Part shown: positions 18,346 to 27,605 of the stretch, piece by piece
Position numbering within the stretch: the stretch's first letter is position 1
Layout: every line of letters starts with the position of its first letter
NCBI GenBank assembly: GCA_945910975.1
Contig: CAMDZY010000002.1
Span: 1-38,027, forward strand
Length of the DNA: 38,027 bases
From: an uncultured Clostridia bacterium
GTDB lineage: Bacteria > Bacillota > Clostridia > Oscillospirales > Oscillospiraceae
Direction of reading: 5' to 3'
Translations under genes and position numbers: made by a program
The notes under the pieces: generated by a model
Database searches by the model: none
The model's input: the letters and a program-made list of their open reading frames with translations, nothing else
Told to the model about the DNA's origin: nothing

Positions 18346-19533
18346 ATGAACTTTCAGAAAAAACATTGTGTCGCAATGCTTCTGGCAGGCGGGCAGGGCA
18401 GCCGTCTGATGGTATTGACGGAAAACACGGCTAAGCCTGCGGTTCCCTTCGGCGGCAAATACCGTATTATCGATTTTCCACTGTCCAACTGCGTCAACTC
18501 CGGCATCAACACGGTGGGCATCTTGACCCAGTATCAGCCGCTGGAACTCAATGAGTATATCGGCAACGGCCAGCCGTGGGGACTCAACCGCTCTCATGGC
18601 GGCGTGCAGGTGCTGCCGCCCTATGCCAGAAGCAAAAAATCCGAGTGGTATAAGGGCACAGCCAATGCGATCTATCAGAACATCGGCTTCATCGAACGCT
18701 ATGACCCGGAAAATGTCCTGATTCTCTCCGGCGACCACATCTATCGGATGGACTACGCCGCAATGCTGCGCTTCCACACCGAAAAGAACGCCGACTGCAC
18801 CATCGCCGTGCGCAAGGTTCCCATGGAGGAGGCCAGCCGCTTTGGCATCATGAATACCAACGACGACGGCTCCATCTATGAGTTTGAAGAAAAGCCCAAA
18901 AAGCCCAAGAGCAACAATGCCTCCATGGGCATCTACATATTTAAATGGAGCGTGCTGAAAAAGTTCCTGATTGCTGATGAGGAAGACCCCAAGTCGCAGA
19001 ACGACTTCGGTAAAAACGTCATTCCTGCCATCCTCAACGCCGGCCACAAGCTGTATGCCTATGCATTCCAGGGCTATTGGAAGGACGTCGGCACGATCTC
19101 CTCTTTGTGGGAAGCCAACATGGAGCTTTTGGGCGAGAATCCCGAATTCGACATTTACGGCGACAGCAAGCAAAAAATTTATGCCCGGAACTATGCAATG
19201 CCGTCAAGCTACATCGACCGCAGCGCACAGATCTCCAACAGCTTCATCGCAGAAGGCTGCGAGGTGTTCGGCACCGTCACCCACAGCATTATTTCCACCG
19301 GCTGTACCGTGGAAAAAGACGTTGTTGTGGAGGACAGCGTGATCATGCCGAACGTCACCATTGAATCCGGTGCGATCATCCGCCACGCCATCGTGGGCGA
19401 GGGCTGCAAGGTTTGTCACAACGCCATCATCGGCGGTCGCTTTGCGCCGGAAGAAACCAAAGAAATCAGTGTCATCGGCAAGGACAAGGTGGTTGAAGAA
19501 AACCAGGTCATCAAGCCGGGCGAAATCTGCTAA
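18346..19533 (+). CDS. glgC: glucose-1-phosphate adenylyltransferase
   Basis: [56 protein letters not shown], left-handed beta-helix C-terminus. Confidence 0.95.
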   Translation: MNFQKKHCVAMLLAGGQGSRLMVLTENTAKPAVPFGGKYRIIDFPLSNCVNSGINTVGILTQYQPLELNEYIGNGQPWGLNRSHGGVQVLPPYARSKKSEWYKGTANAIYQNIGFIERYDPENVLILSGDHIYRMDYAAMLRFHTEKNADCTIAVRKVPMEEASRFGIMNTNDDGSIYEFEEKPKKPKSNNASMGIYIFKWSVLKKFLIADEEDPKSQNDFGKNVIPAILNAGHKLYAYAFQGYWKDVGTISSLWEANMELLGENPEFDIYGDSKQKIYARNYAMPSSYIDRSAQISNSFIAEGCEVFGTVTHSIISTGCTVEKDVVVEDSVIMPNVTIESGAIIRHAIVGEGCKVCHNAIIGGRFAPEETKEISVIGKDKVVEENQVIKPGEIC

Positions 19534-19557
19534 GGCGGGGAAAGTGAGGGAATTACC

Positions 19558-20673
19558 ATGAAAATGATGGGTATTATATTTGCAAATATTTACGACAGCT
19601 CCCTGGGTCAGCTGACCAACAAGCGCACCATGGCGTCCTTGCCCTTCGGCGGCAGATATCGCCAGATCGACTTCTGCCTGTCCAATATGGCAAACTCCGG
19701 CATGGATCACATCGGCATCATCACCCGCTTTAACTACCAGTCCCTGATGAACCATATCGGCTCTGCACAGGAGTGGGATCTGGAGCTGGGCGAGGGCAAG
19801 CTGGAATTTTTGACGCCGTTTTCCATGGGTCACAACGGCTCCTACCGCGGCAAGCTCGATGCGCTGAATTCCGCCATGATTTTCCTGCAATTGGCAACCG
19901 AGGAATATGTTGTTCTGGCAGACAGCGGTGTGCTGTGCGCAATCGACTACCGCAAGGTGCTCGATGAGCATATTGCCTCCGGCCGCGATGTCACAGTCAT
20001 CACAAAGGCCGGCATCAGCAACGGCGAAAAGCAGCTGGATCTGGCAGTTTTGCTCGATGAAGAGGGCAAGGTCAAGGATATGGCGGTGGACTATGCCGCC
20101 GATGAACGCTATCTTGCCTCCATGGGTGCATTTATCATGAAGCGCGAAAAGCTGATCGAGGCAGTTCGCGAGTCTGTCGCCCGCTCCTTGTATCATCTTG
20201 AGCGTGACTTTATCCTCCGCTCGTTCTACAAGGGCGAACTGAACGTTGGCGTCTATCAGTTCCAGAATGTGGCGCTGTTCAACGAAAGCCCGGAAGAATA
20301 TTATCAGAGCAATCTCGCCCTGCTCGACAGTAAGGTGCGTCACAGCCTGTTCCGCAGCGGCAACACCATTTACACCAAGGTGCGCAATGAGGTTCCCGCC
20401 AACTTCGGCGAAAACGCTCAGATCGACAACTGCATCGTGGGCGATGGCTGCGTGCTCGACGGCAAGGCGGAGCATTCTGTCTTGTTCCGCGGCGTCGATC
20501 TGCACAAGGGCGCCAGCGTGAAGGACTGCGTGATCATGCAGGACGCCGTGATTGAAGAGGGCGCGGAGCTGGAATACTGCGTGCTGGATAAGTTGGTTCA
20601 CGTGACCAAGGGCGCAAAGCTGCGCGGTATGCCCAATCACCCGGTCATCGTGGAAAGAGGAGAAACCGTATGA
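19558..20673 (+). CDS. glgD: GlgD-type ADP-glucose pyrophosphorylase subunit
   Basis: Nucleotidyltransferase paralog following glgC. N-terminus degenerate (MGIIFANIYDSSLGQLTNKRTMASLPFGGRYRQIDFCLSNMANSGMDHIGI). Confidence 0.92.
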   Translation: MKMMGIIFANIYDSSLGQLTNKRTMASLPFGGRYRQIDFCLSNMANSGMDHIGIITRFNYQSLMNHIGSAQEWDLELGEGKLEFLTPFSMGHNGSYRGKLDALNSAMIFLQLATEEYVVLADSGVLCAIDYRKVLDEHIASGRDVTVITKAGISNGEKQLDLAVLLDEEGKVKDMAVDYAADERYLASMGAFIMKREKLIEAVRESVARSLYHLERDFILRSFYKGELNVGVYQFQNVALFNESPEEYYQSNLALLDSKVRHSLFRSGNTIYTKVRNEVPANFGENAQIDNCIVGDGCVLDGKAEHSVLFRGVDLHKGASVKDCVIMQDAVIEEGAELEYCVLDKLVHVTKGAKLRGMPNHPVIVERGETV

Positions 20674-22097
20674 AAATTTTGCTAGCAGCTTCCGAAGCTG
20701 CCCCTTATGTAAAAACCGGCGGTCTGGGGGATGTGTTACAGGCACTCCCCGCCGAGCTGAGCAGGATTCCCAACAATGAGTTGGTGCTGTTTTTGCCCTA
20801 CTACCGCCGCATTAAGTATAACCCGGAGATCGAAACCACATTTGTCGGATCGTTCTCTATCCACCTGTCATGGCGGGAGCAGTATGTCGGCCTGTTCCAG
20901 CTCAAGAGCCGCCGGAAAAAGCTGCGGGTCTACTTCATCGACAATGAATACTACTTTGGCGGCCGCGACAGCATCTACAGCGACTATGACGACGGCGAAC
21001 GCTTTGCCTATTTCTCCAAGGCAATTCTTGCCTGCATGGACTATATCGGCTTTGACCCCGATGTCATTCACTGCCACGACTGGCAAACAGCGCTGGTGCC
21101 GGTTTACTTCCGTGCCGACCATCAGCAGGATCACCCCAACACCCGTCTTGTGTTCACCATTCACAATGTGGAATATCAGGGGAAGGCCAATATGCCGTTT
21201 TTCCGCGATACATTGGGTTTGCCCGATGAATATGAGGGGATCTTGACCTTTGACGGCTGTCTGAATTTCATGAAGGGCGCCATTTTGACCTCCGACCGCG
21301 TTACCACGGTGTCGCAGACCTACGCGCAGGAGCTGCAATATCCCTATTATGCGCATGGCCTGGACGGCATTTTGTCCGGCTGTGGCGACCGCCTGTGCGG
21401 TATCACCAACGGCATTGATATCGATGTTTACAATCCCATGAAGGATCCGGCACTGGTTGCAAACTTCTCTGCTGCAAAGCCGGACGGGAAAAAGAAGAAC
21501 AAGGCCGCGCTTCAAGAGGAATTGGGGCTTGAGGTTGCCGACGATGTGCCGATTTTGGCAATGGTCACCCGTTTGGCCGGACACAAGGGCATCGATTTGC
21601 TTACCTATATCCTGCATCGCTTGATGGAACGCCGCGTGCAGCTGGTGATCGTCGGCACCGGTGAGTATCAGTATGAGCACGTGCTGTCCAACATCGCGCG
21701 CGAATATCCCGGCAAGTTCTCCATGAATCTGCGCTTTGACCCGGCGCTGGCTTCCCGCGTATATGCAGGGGCAGATTTGTATCTGATGCCTTCCAAGTCA
21801 GAGCCTTGCGGTCTGAGCCAGCTGATTGCCATGCACTATGGCACAATTCCCATCGTCAACGAAACCGGCGGCTTGAAGGATACGGTTCCCGCCTACAACC
21901 CCGAAACCGGCGAGGGACGCGGCTTCAGCTTCCAGAGCTACAACGGTGATGATTTCCTTGGCGCGATTGACAGAGCGATTGACTTATATTATAATGATAA
22001 GCTGGCTTGGGCAGCGCTGATGAAGCAGGATATGACATTTGATTGCAGCTGGAAAACACCGGCACAACGTTATATGGAATTGTACGCCAGCTTATAA
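20670..22097 (+). CDS. glgA: glycogen synthase
   Basis: MKILLAASEAAPYVKTGGLGDVLQALPAEL, GT5 C-terminal MPSKSEPCGLSQLIAMHYGTIPIVNETGGLKDTV. 4-nt overlap with glgD. Confidence 0.95.
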   Translation: MKILLAASEAAPYVKTGGLGDVLQALPAELSRIPNNELVLFLPYYRRIKYNPEIETTFVGSFSIHLSWREQYVGLFQLKSRRKKLRVYFIDNEYYFGGRDSIYSDYDDGERFAYFSKAILACMDYIGFDPDVIHCHDWQTALVPVYFRADHQQDHPNTRLVFTIHNVEYQGKANMPFFRDTLGLPDEYEGILTFDGCLNFMKGAILTSDRVTTVSQTYAQELQYPYYAHGLDGILSGCGDRLCGITNGIDIDVYNPMKDPALVANFSAAKPDGKKKNKAALQEELGLEVADDVPILAMVTRLAGHKGIDLLTYILHRLMERRVQLVIVGTGEYQYEHVLSNIAREYPGKFSMNLRFDPALASRVYAGADLYLMPSKSEPCGLSQLIAMHYGTIPIVNETGGLKDTVPAYNPETGEGRGFSFQSYNGDDFLGAIDRAIDLYYNDKLAWAALMKQDMTFDCSWKTPAQRYMELYASL

Positions 22098-22098
22098 C

Positions 22099-22240
22099 AG
22101 CCTGTCGAAAAACTTTGTTTTTCGGCAGCCTAAACCGCGCGAAGGGCAGCTCTTCGCGCGGAGTGCGACGCTGCAAAATATGATTGAATTTGATTCGCCG
22201 TACCTCGGCGGCGAACTCTGCGAGGCTTTTTTGACAGGCT
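22099..22240. repeat. MITE/REP-like structured intergenic element
   Basis: Imperfect terminal inverted repeats AGCCTGTCGAAAAA (22099-22112) and TTTTTGACAGGCT (22228-22240). Internal perfect hairpins CGAAAAAC-TTT-GTTTTTCG, CCGCGCGAAG...CTTCGCGCGG, TTCGCCG...CGGCGAA. Confidence 0.55.
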
Positions 22241-22270
22241 TCGGTCTGCCGAAAATCCGGGAAATTTCTT

Positions 22271-22320
22271 CTGTCGGCTGCCGTCATGCGCTTTCTTTTA
22301 CGGTCGCCGACAGATTTTTA
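22271..22320 (+). terminator. terminator-like hairpin upstream of glgP
   Basis: CTGTCGGC (22271-22278) pairs with GCCGACAG (22306-22313), inner CCGT/ACGG pairing, followed by ATTTTTA. Confidence 0.5.
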
Positions 22321-22346
22321 TGCAAAAAATGGAGGAGCGGAAGAAC

Positions 22347-24737
22347 ATGAAACCCATTGAATTGATTCAGCAGGAAACAATGCACTCCTTTGGCTGCGAT
22401 CTTTCCGAAGCAACGGAAATTCAGGTCTATAAAGCGCTGTGCAAGGTAACAAGACATATGTTGGCGGAAAAACGCCACGAATTTAAACGCAGCTACACCG
22501 GCAGCAACCGCAAGCACGTATATTATATGTCCATGGAATTTCTGGTTGGCACCTCGCTGCGCAATAACTTGTATAATTTGGGCGTGGAGGAAGAATTCAC
22601 GCAGGCGTTGAAGGAAGCCGGCTTCGACATTCAGCGCCTTTACGATTTGGACCCGGATGCCGGTCTGGGCAACGGCGGTCTGGGACGGCTTGCGTCTTGT
22701 TATATGGACTCGTTGACCGGTCTGGAATACCCTGCAACCGGCTTTTCCATTCGCTATGAGTTCGGCATTTTCCGCCAGAAAATTGTCGACGGTTGGCAGA
22801 TGGAGTTCCCGGATAACTGGCTGGAGATGGCCGATGTCTGGCTGCGTCCCCGCACGGAGGACGCGGTGGAGGTTCGCTTTGGCGGCAATGTGCGCGAATG
22901 GCAGGAAAACGGACAATTTAAAGTTGCGCAGGAAAATTATCACGCCGTGATGGCTGTGCCGTATGACTTTTTGATTTCCGGTTACCACAGCAAGGCAGTC
23001 AACAAGCTGGTGCTTTGGGGCGCCAGGCTGCCACAGAGCTTCGACATGGCGGCGTTCTCACGCGGCGATTATGTCCGCGCACTGGAAGAGAACACCATGG
23101 CCGAAACGATTTCCAAGGTGCTTTACCCCGCCGATGACCATTTGCAGGGCAAGCGCCTGCGGCTAAGACAGCAATATCTGCTGGTTTCCGCGTCGTTGCA
23201 GAGCATTTTGCGCGACCACGTGAAAAAATACCGCACGTTGGACAATTTGCCCGATTATGTCGCGATCCACATCAACGACACCCACCCGGCACTGTGCGTG
23301 CCGGAGCTGATGCGCCTTTTGATGGACGATTACGGCTATGGCTGGGATCAGGCATGGGAGATCACGCAAAAAACGCTCTCCTATACCAACCACACCGTCA
23401 TGAGCGAAGCGCTCGAACGTTGGAGCGTAGAGTTGTATCGCGAACAGCTGCCGCGCATCTACGCCATCACCGCCGAAATCAACCGCCGTCTGATGGAGCA
23501 GCTGCACAAAGTCTATCCCGGCGACTATGGCAAGCTGAATTATATGGCGGTCATCGCAAACGGCGAGGTGCGCATGGCGAATTTGTGCCTTGCGGCGTGC
23601 CATCAAATCAACGGCGTGTCCAAGCTGCACACGGATATCCTGCGCAACGGCATTTTCCGCGACTATTGCCAGCTTGACCCATCGCGCTTTGTCAACGTGA
23701 CCAACGGCATCGCCTACCGCCGCTGGCTGTGTCAGGCCAATCCGAAGTTGACCGCTTACCTGCGCGAGCAGATTGGCGATGACTTCCTCAAGGACCCTGT
23801 CGCATTGGAAGCACTGCTGAAATATCAAAATGACAGCGCGGTTCTGGATAATTTACAGCGCATCAAGCGCGAAAACAAGGTGCGCCTTGCCAATTATATT
23901 TCCCATAGCAACGGCATCCTCATCAACCCCGATTCCCTGTTTGACGTGCAGATCAAGCGCCTGCACGAATATAAGCGGCAGCTGCTCAATGTGCTGCACA
24001 TTCTGCTGCTCTACCGCCAAATCAAGCAGAATCCCAATGCCGATTATGTGCCCCGCACCTTTATTTTTGCGGCCAAGGCATCGGCGGGCTATATCCGCGC
24101 CAAGCAGATCATCAGCCTGATCGTGGCGGTGTCGAACCTTGTCAACTCCGACCCGCAGGTGCGCGACAAATTAAAGGTCGTGTTTGTCGAGGACTACAAG
24201 GTCTCCCTTGCAGAAATCATCATCCCCGCCGCCGATATTTCCGAGCAGATCTCCATCGCCGGCAAGGAAGCCTCCGGCACCGGCAACATGAAGTTAATGA
24301 TCAACGGCGCGGTGACGATCGGCACGCTGGACGGCGCGAATGTGGAGATCCACGAGCAGGTCGGTGATGAAAATATGTTCCTTTTCGGTATGAAGGCACA
24401 CGAGGTCGAGGAGCTTTGGCAGCGCGGCTATCAGCCCAGCGCCTTTGTGGATGACGCACTTTGGCAGGTGCTGAATATGCTGACCTCCGGCGAGTTGGGC
24501 AGAAATTTTGACGACATTGCCGACAGCTTGCTGACCAATCGCTTTGGCACAGCAGACGGCTACATGATTTTGGCGGATTTTGCCGACTATGCCCGCGCAC
24601 AGCGTGATGTTTCCGCAGCGTACCGCGATAAGAATCGTTTTAATAATATGTCACTGGTCAATATTGCCAAGGCAGGCGTTTTTTCCGCCGACCGTGCGGT
24701 TTTGGAGTACGCCAACGGAATCTGGCATTTAAATTAA
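22347..24737 (+). CDS. glgP: glycogen/starch phosphorylase
   Basis: MSMEFLVGTSLRNNLYNLGV, GNGGLGRLASCYMDS, PLP-site region EASGTGNMKLMINGAVTIGTLDGANVEI. Start ATG 22347 after GGAGG. Confidence 0.95.
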   Translation: MKPIELIQQETMHSFGCDLSEATEIQVYKALCKVTRHMLAEKRHEFKRSYTGSNRKHVYYMSMEFLVGTSLRNNLYNLGVEEEFTQALKEAGFDIQRLYDLDPDAGLGNGGLGRLASCYMDSLTGLEYPATGFSIRYEFGIFRQKIVDGWQMEFPDNWLEMADVWLRPRTEDAVEVRFGGNVREWQENGQFKVAQENYHAVMAVPYDFLISGYHSKAVNKLVLWGARLPQSFDMAAFSRGDYVRALEENTMAETISKVLYPADDHLQGKRLRLRQQYLLVSASLQSILRDHVKKYRTLDNLPDYVAIHINDTHPALCVPELMRLLMDDYGYGWDQAWEITQKTLSYTNHTVMSEALERWSVELYREQLPRIYAITAEINRRLMEQLHKVYPGDYGKLNYMAVIANGEVRMANLCLAACHQINGVSKLHTDILRNGIFRDYCQLDPSRFVNVTNGIAYRRWLCQANPKLTAYLREQIGDDFLKDPVALEALLKYQNDSAVLDNLQRIKRENKVRLANYISHSNGILINPDSLFDVQIKRLHEYKRQLLNVLHILLLYRQIKQNPNADYVPRTFIFAAKASAGYIRAKQIISLIVAVSNLVNSDPQVRDKLKVVFVEDYKVSLAEIIIPAADISEQISIAGKEASGTGNMKLMINGAVTIGTLDGANVEIHEQVGDENMFLFGMKAHEVEELWQRGYQPSAFVDDALWQVLNMLTSGELGRNFDDIADSLLTNRFGTADGYMILADFADYARAQRDVSAAYRDKNRFNNMSLVNIAKAGVFSADRAVLEYANGIWHLN

Positions 24738-24749
24738 GGAGAGAAATCC

Positions 24750-26588
24750 ATGCGAATTCTGTACAACAGCAAAGAAGAGCGTTTTAAATCCCCCTTCGGC
24801 ACCCTCACACCGGAGCAGCCCTGTACGCTGCACCTGCACATTCCGGTCGACTGCCGCACTTCGGCAGCGGAGGTGATTTTTGACGATTGCAACGGCAAGC
24901 TCGTCACCTCCTTTTCCATGAAGCTGGAGCAGACAAAGGGTGATTACGATATTTTTACGTGCCAATTCAGCCTGTCACAGTGTGGATTATATTTCTACTA
25001 TTTCCGTATCAACGCGCACACCGGCCCGTTCCGACTGTTCCGGCAGGGCAATGACACCAACATGGAAGCCGGGGAGAAGTGGCAGCTGAGCTGCATCCCG
25101 GCCGACTTCAAGACGCCGGACTGGAGCAAGGGCGCGGTCATGTACCAAATTTTCCCCGACCGCTTCTATCAGGTCGGCACCTGCGACACGACCGGCAAGC
25201 TGGGGCCGTTCTGGATGCACGAGGATTTGTCGGATATGCCCAATTTCCGCCCCGATGCACACGGCGAGGTGCTGAACAATGACTTTTTCGGCGGCAATTT
25301 CCGTGGGATTCAGGAGAAGCTGCCCTATCTAAAGTCGCTGGGCGTGGGTGTTCTGTATCTCAACCCCATTGTCAAGGCATTTTCCAATCACCGCTATGAC
25401 GCGGCGGATTTCAAATGCACCGACCCGATGCTGGGAACGCAGGAGGATTTCCGCAATCTGTGTGATGCGGCGCATCAGTTGGGGATTCGCGTGATTTTTG
25501 ACGGCGTGTTCAATCACACCGGCAGCAACAGCATCTATTTTGACGCCAAGGGCGTATTTGGCGGCGGCGCGGTGTCCGACCCGGATTCAAAGTACCGCAG
25601 CTGGTTCCAGTTCAAGCACTACCCGGACGAGTATCTGTCCTGGTGGGGCATCCAAACCTTGCCCTGTGTCGATAAAAGCAACCCCGACTATATCCGCTAT
25701 CTGGTCGATGATGAGGACAGCGTCATTGCGCACTGGATGAAGCTGGGCGTTGACGGCTTCCGGCTGGATGTGGTGGATGAGCTGCCGAATGAGCTTGTCG
25801 TGCGGCTCAAGCAACGTGTCCGCGAACTGAATCCCGAGGGAATGCTCATCGGCGAGGTCTGGGAGGACGCATCGAATAAGATTGCATATGACGTTTCCCG
25901 CCGCTATTTTGTCGATGCAGAATTAGATAGCGTGATGAATTACCCTTGGCAAAAGGCGATAATACAATACATAACCGGCAAGGACGACGGCTCCGCCTTT
26001 GGCGAATGTGTAATGACCATCGCGGAAAACTACCCCCCGCAGGTGCTGGCCTGTGTAATGAACATTCTGGGCACGCACGACACGGCGCGAATTTTAAACA
26101 CGCTGGCAACCGATTTTCGTGGCAATAAGGAGCAGCAGTCACGCCGCGAGCTGACCGATGCCGAGCGCGAACGCGGTCTGCGCCGCCTGCTTTTGGCAAG
26201 CGTTCTGCAATACACACTGCCCGGTATGCCCTGCGTCTACTATGGAGATGAAGCGGGAATGGAGGGCTTTGCCGACCCGTTCAACCGCCGCTATTTCCCG
26301 TGGGGAAAGGAAAACACAACGCTGCAGGCGCACTATCGCGCGCTGGGGCAGTTGAAAAATCAGACGCCCGCGCTGCAATTGGGCGATGTCCGCGTGCAGG
26401 AGGCCGGCGGTGGCCGCGTTTGCTTTGTGCGCCGCACGGTGCAGCAGGCGGTGGCCGTGTGCGTCAACCATGCGCCGACCGGCTGGCAGCTTCCGGTCAG
26501 CGGGGAAGTACTCTTTGCAACCGAAGCACCCTCCAACGGCGTCCTTCCGGCAAATTCCGCAGCAGTTTTGGAACTTCCAAAGCAATAA
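24750..26588 (+). CDS. GH13 alpha-glycosidase (neopullulanase/alpha-amylase-like)
   Basis: VMYQIFPDRFYQVG, VIFDGVFNHTGSNS, GFRLDVVDELPNE, LIGEVWEDA, ILGTHDTARIL. Confidence 0.9.
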   Translation: MRILYNSKEERFKSPFGTLTPEQPCTLHLHIPVDCRTSAAEVIFDDCNGKLVTSFSMKLEQTKGDYDIFTCQFSLSQCGLYFYYFRINAHTGPFRLFRQGNDTNMEAGEKWQLSCIPADFKTPDWSKGAVMYQIFPDRFYQVGTCDTTGKLGPFWMHEDLSDMPNFRPDAHGEVLNNDFFGGNFRGIQEKLPYLKSLGVGVLYLNPIVKAFSNHRYDAADFKCTDPMLGTQEDFRNLCDAAHQLGIRVIFDGVFNHTGSNSIYFDAKGVFGGGAVSDPDSKYRSWFQFKHYPDEYLSWWGIQTLPCVDKSNPDYIRYLVDDEDSVIAHWMKLGVDGFRLDVVDELPNELVVRLKQRVRELNPEGMLIGEVWEDASNKIAYDVSRRYFVDAELDSVMNYPWQKAIIQYITGKDDGSAFGECVMTIAENYPPQVLACVMNILGTHDTARILNTLATDFRGNKEQQSRRELTDAERERGLRRLLLASVLQYTLPGMPCVYYGDEAGMEGFADPFNRRYFPWGKENTTLQAHYRALGQLKNQTPALQLGDVRVQEAGGGRVCFVRRTVQQAVAVCVNHAPTGWQLPVSGEVLFATEAPSNGVLPANSAAVLELPKQ

Positions 26589-26596
26589 ACCGTCAA

Positions 26597-26636
26597 AATG
26601 CCGTCCCCCTGTCAAAAGCCGGACGGCATTTTTTTG
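26597..26636 (+). terminator. Rho-independent terminator of the glycogen operon
   Basis: AATGCCGTCC (26597-26606) / GGACGGCATT (26621-26630), followed by TTTTTTG. Confidence 0.88.
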
Positions 26637-26843
26637 TGAAAATAACCGGGAGAATGGCAAAAAATTGGTAAAATGAAACAAAACTACCCAATATACACCG
26701 CGTTTATTCATCGATCGTTGTACAAATCGCGGCCAAATTGCATAAATTTATGAAAAAATAACCAAATTTCAGGTGCGAAAATAGCGATTTATCGATGTAA
26801 AGAGAAAAATATCAAAAAATCGGCGAAAATGCGAAAATTCAGC

Positions 26844-26872
26844 TTGACCATTGGCGATTTGCACAATATAAT
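26844..26872 (+). promoter_or_regulatory. promoter P1 upstream of membrane protein / peptide transporter genes
   Basis: TTGACC (26844-26849), 17-nt spacer, TATAAT (26867-26872). Confidence 0.65.
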
Positions 26873-26934
26873 AAGAATAACCATTTTATATTCTCCATTG
26901 GAAAAGGCAGCTTTTCCTTGCCAGGATATTCATA

Positions 26935-26963
26935 TTGAAATGTGTCCACGGATATGATACAAT
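26935..26963 (+). promoter_or_regulatory. promoter P2 upstream of the membrane protein gene
   Basis: TTGAAA (26935-26940), 17-nt spacer, TACAAT (26958-26963). Confidence 0.55.
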
Positions 26964-27000
26964 AGTCCACATCCGACAGCTAGGCAGACAGGAGGCAGCT

Positions 27001-27552
27001 ATGGCAAAGTACAAATATGCCGGTGACTACCGCTTGGAAAACGTCTTGGACAGAAATGGCAAAATGACCACCGTATCCGTCTACCGCGGTACGTACTACC
27101 GCTTTCTGGCGCCGGATGCTACGGTTCGCCTGATGAAGCGGCTCTACTTGGAGATTTATATTGTGGCGCTGGCCTGCTGGTTCGCACTGCTGTGCATGAA
27201 CCTGCGCAGCACGTCCTTTGGCTGGCTCGTTCTGGTGCCGATGGCACTGGCCGCAATTGCGGTTTTGTTTGAGGGCTGCGCCATGTGGCGGCTGGCAACG
27301 GCAGGCGATAAGGTCACGCGGGAGCACAACGACAAGCTCTACGGCCGCGTGGCGTCCGCTTCCACGGCACATATGATTTTGGGCGGTATCGGTCTGGTGG
27401 GCAGCATCCTGATTTTGTGTACCAACGCATTCCGCCGGCAATATCTGCTGGTACTGCTGCTGCAGCTTTTGTTCACGGTCGGCGGCTTTGTCATGTTCCG
27501 CTTCCGCAAAAATCTGCAAATGGAGCCGGTTCCCGAAACGGAAAATAAGTAA
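27001..27552 (+). CDS. four-TM hypothetical membrane protein
   Basis: ATG 27001 after ACAGGAGGCAGCT. Four hydrophobic segments (IYIVALACWFALLCM, WLVLVPMALAAIAVLF, MILGGIGLVGSILILC, YLLVLLLQLLFTVGGFVMF). Confidence 0.8.
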   Translation: MAKYKYAGDYRLENVLDRNGKMTTVSVYRGTYYRFLAPDATVRLMKRLYLEIYIVALACWFALLCMNLRSTSFGWLVLVPMALAAIAVLFEGCAMWRLATAGDKVTREHNDKLYGRVASASTAHMILGGIGLVGSILILCTNAFRRQYLLVLLLQLLFTVGGFVMFRFRKNLQMEPVPETENK

Positions 27553-27605
27553 AATGTATATTCTCAGCATGGCTGTTAATATAAAATTTTTTAGGAGGAA
27601 ATGAA

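Noticed and set aside
19204-20745. 513-aa minus-strand ORF antisense to glgC/glgD
   Set aside because: Mirror of two well-supported genes; composition (His/Ala/Val-rich) typical of antisense shadow ORFs.
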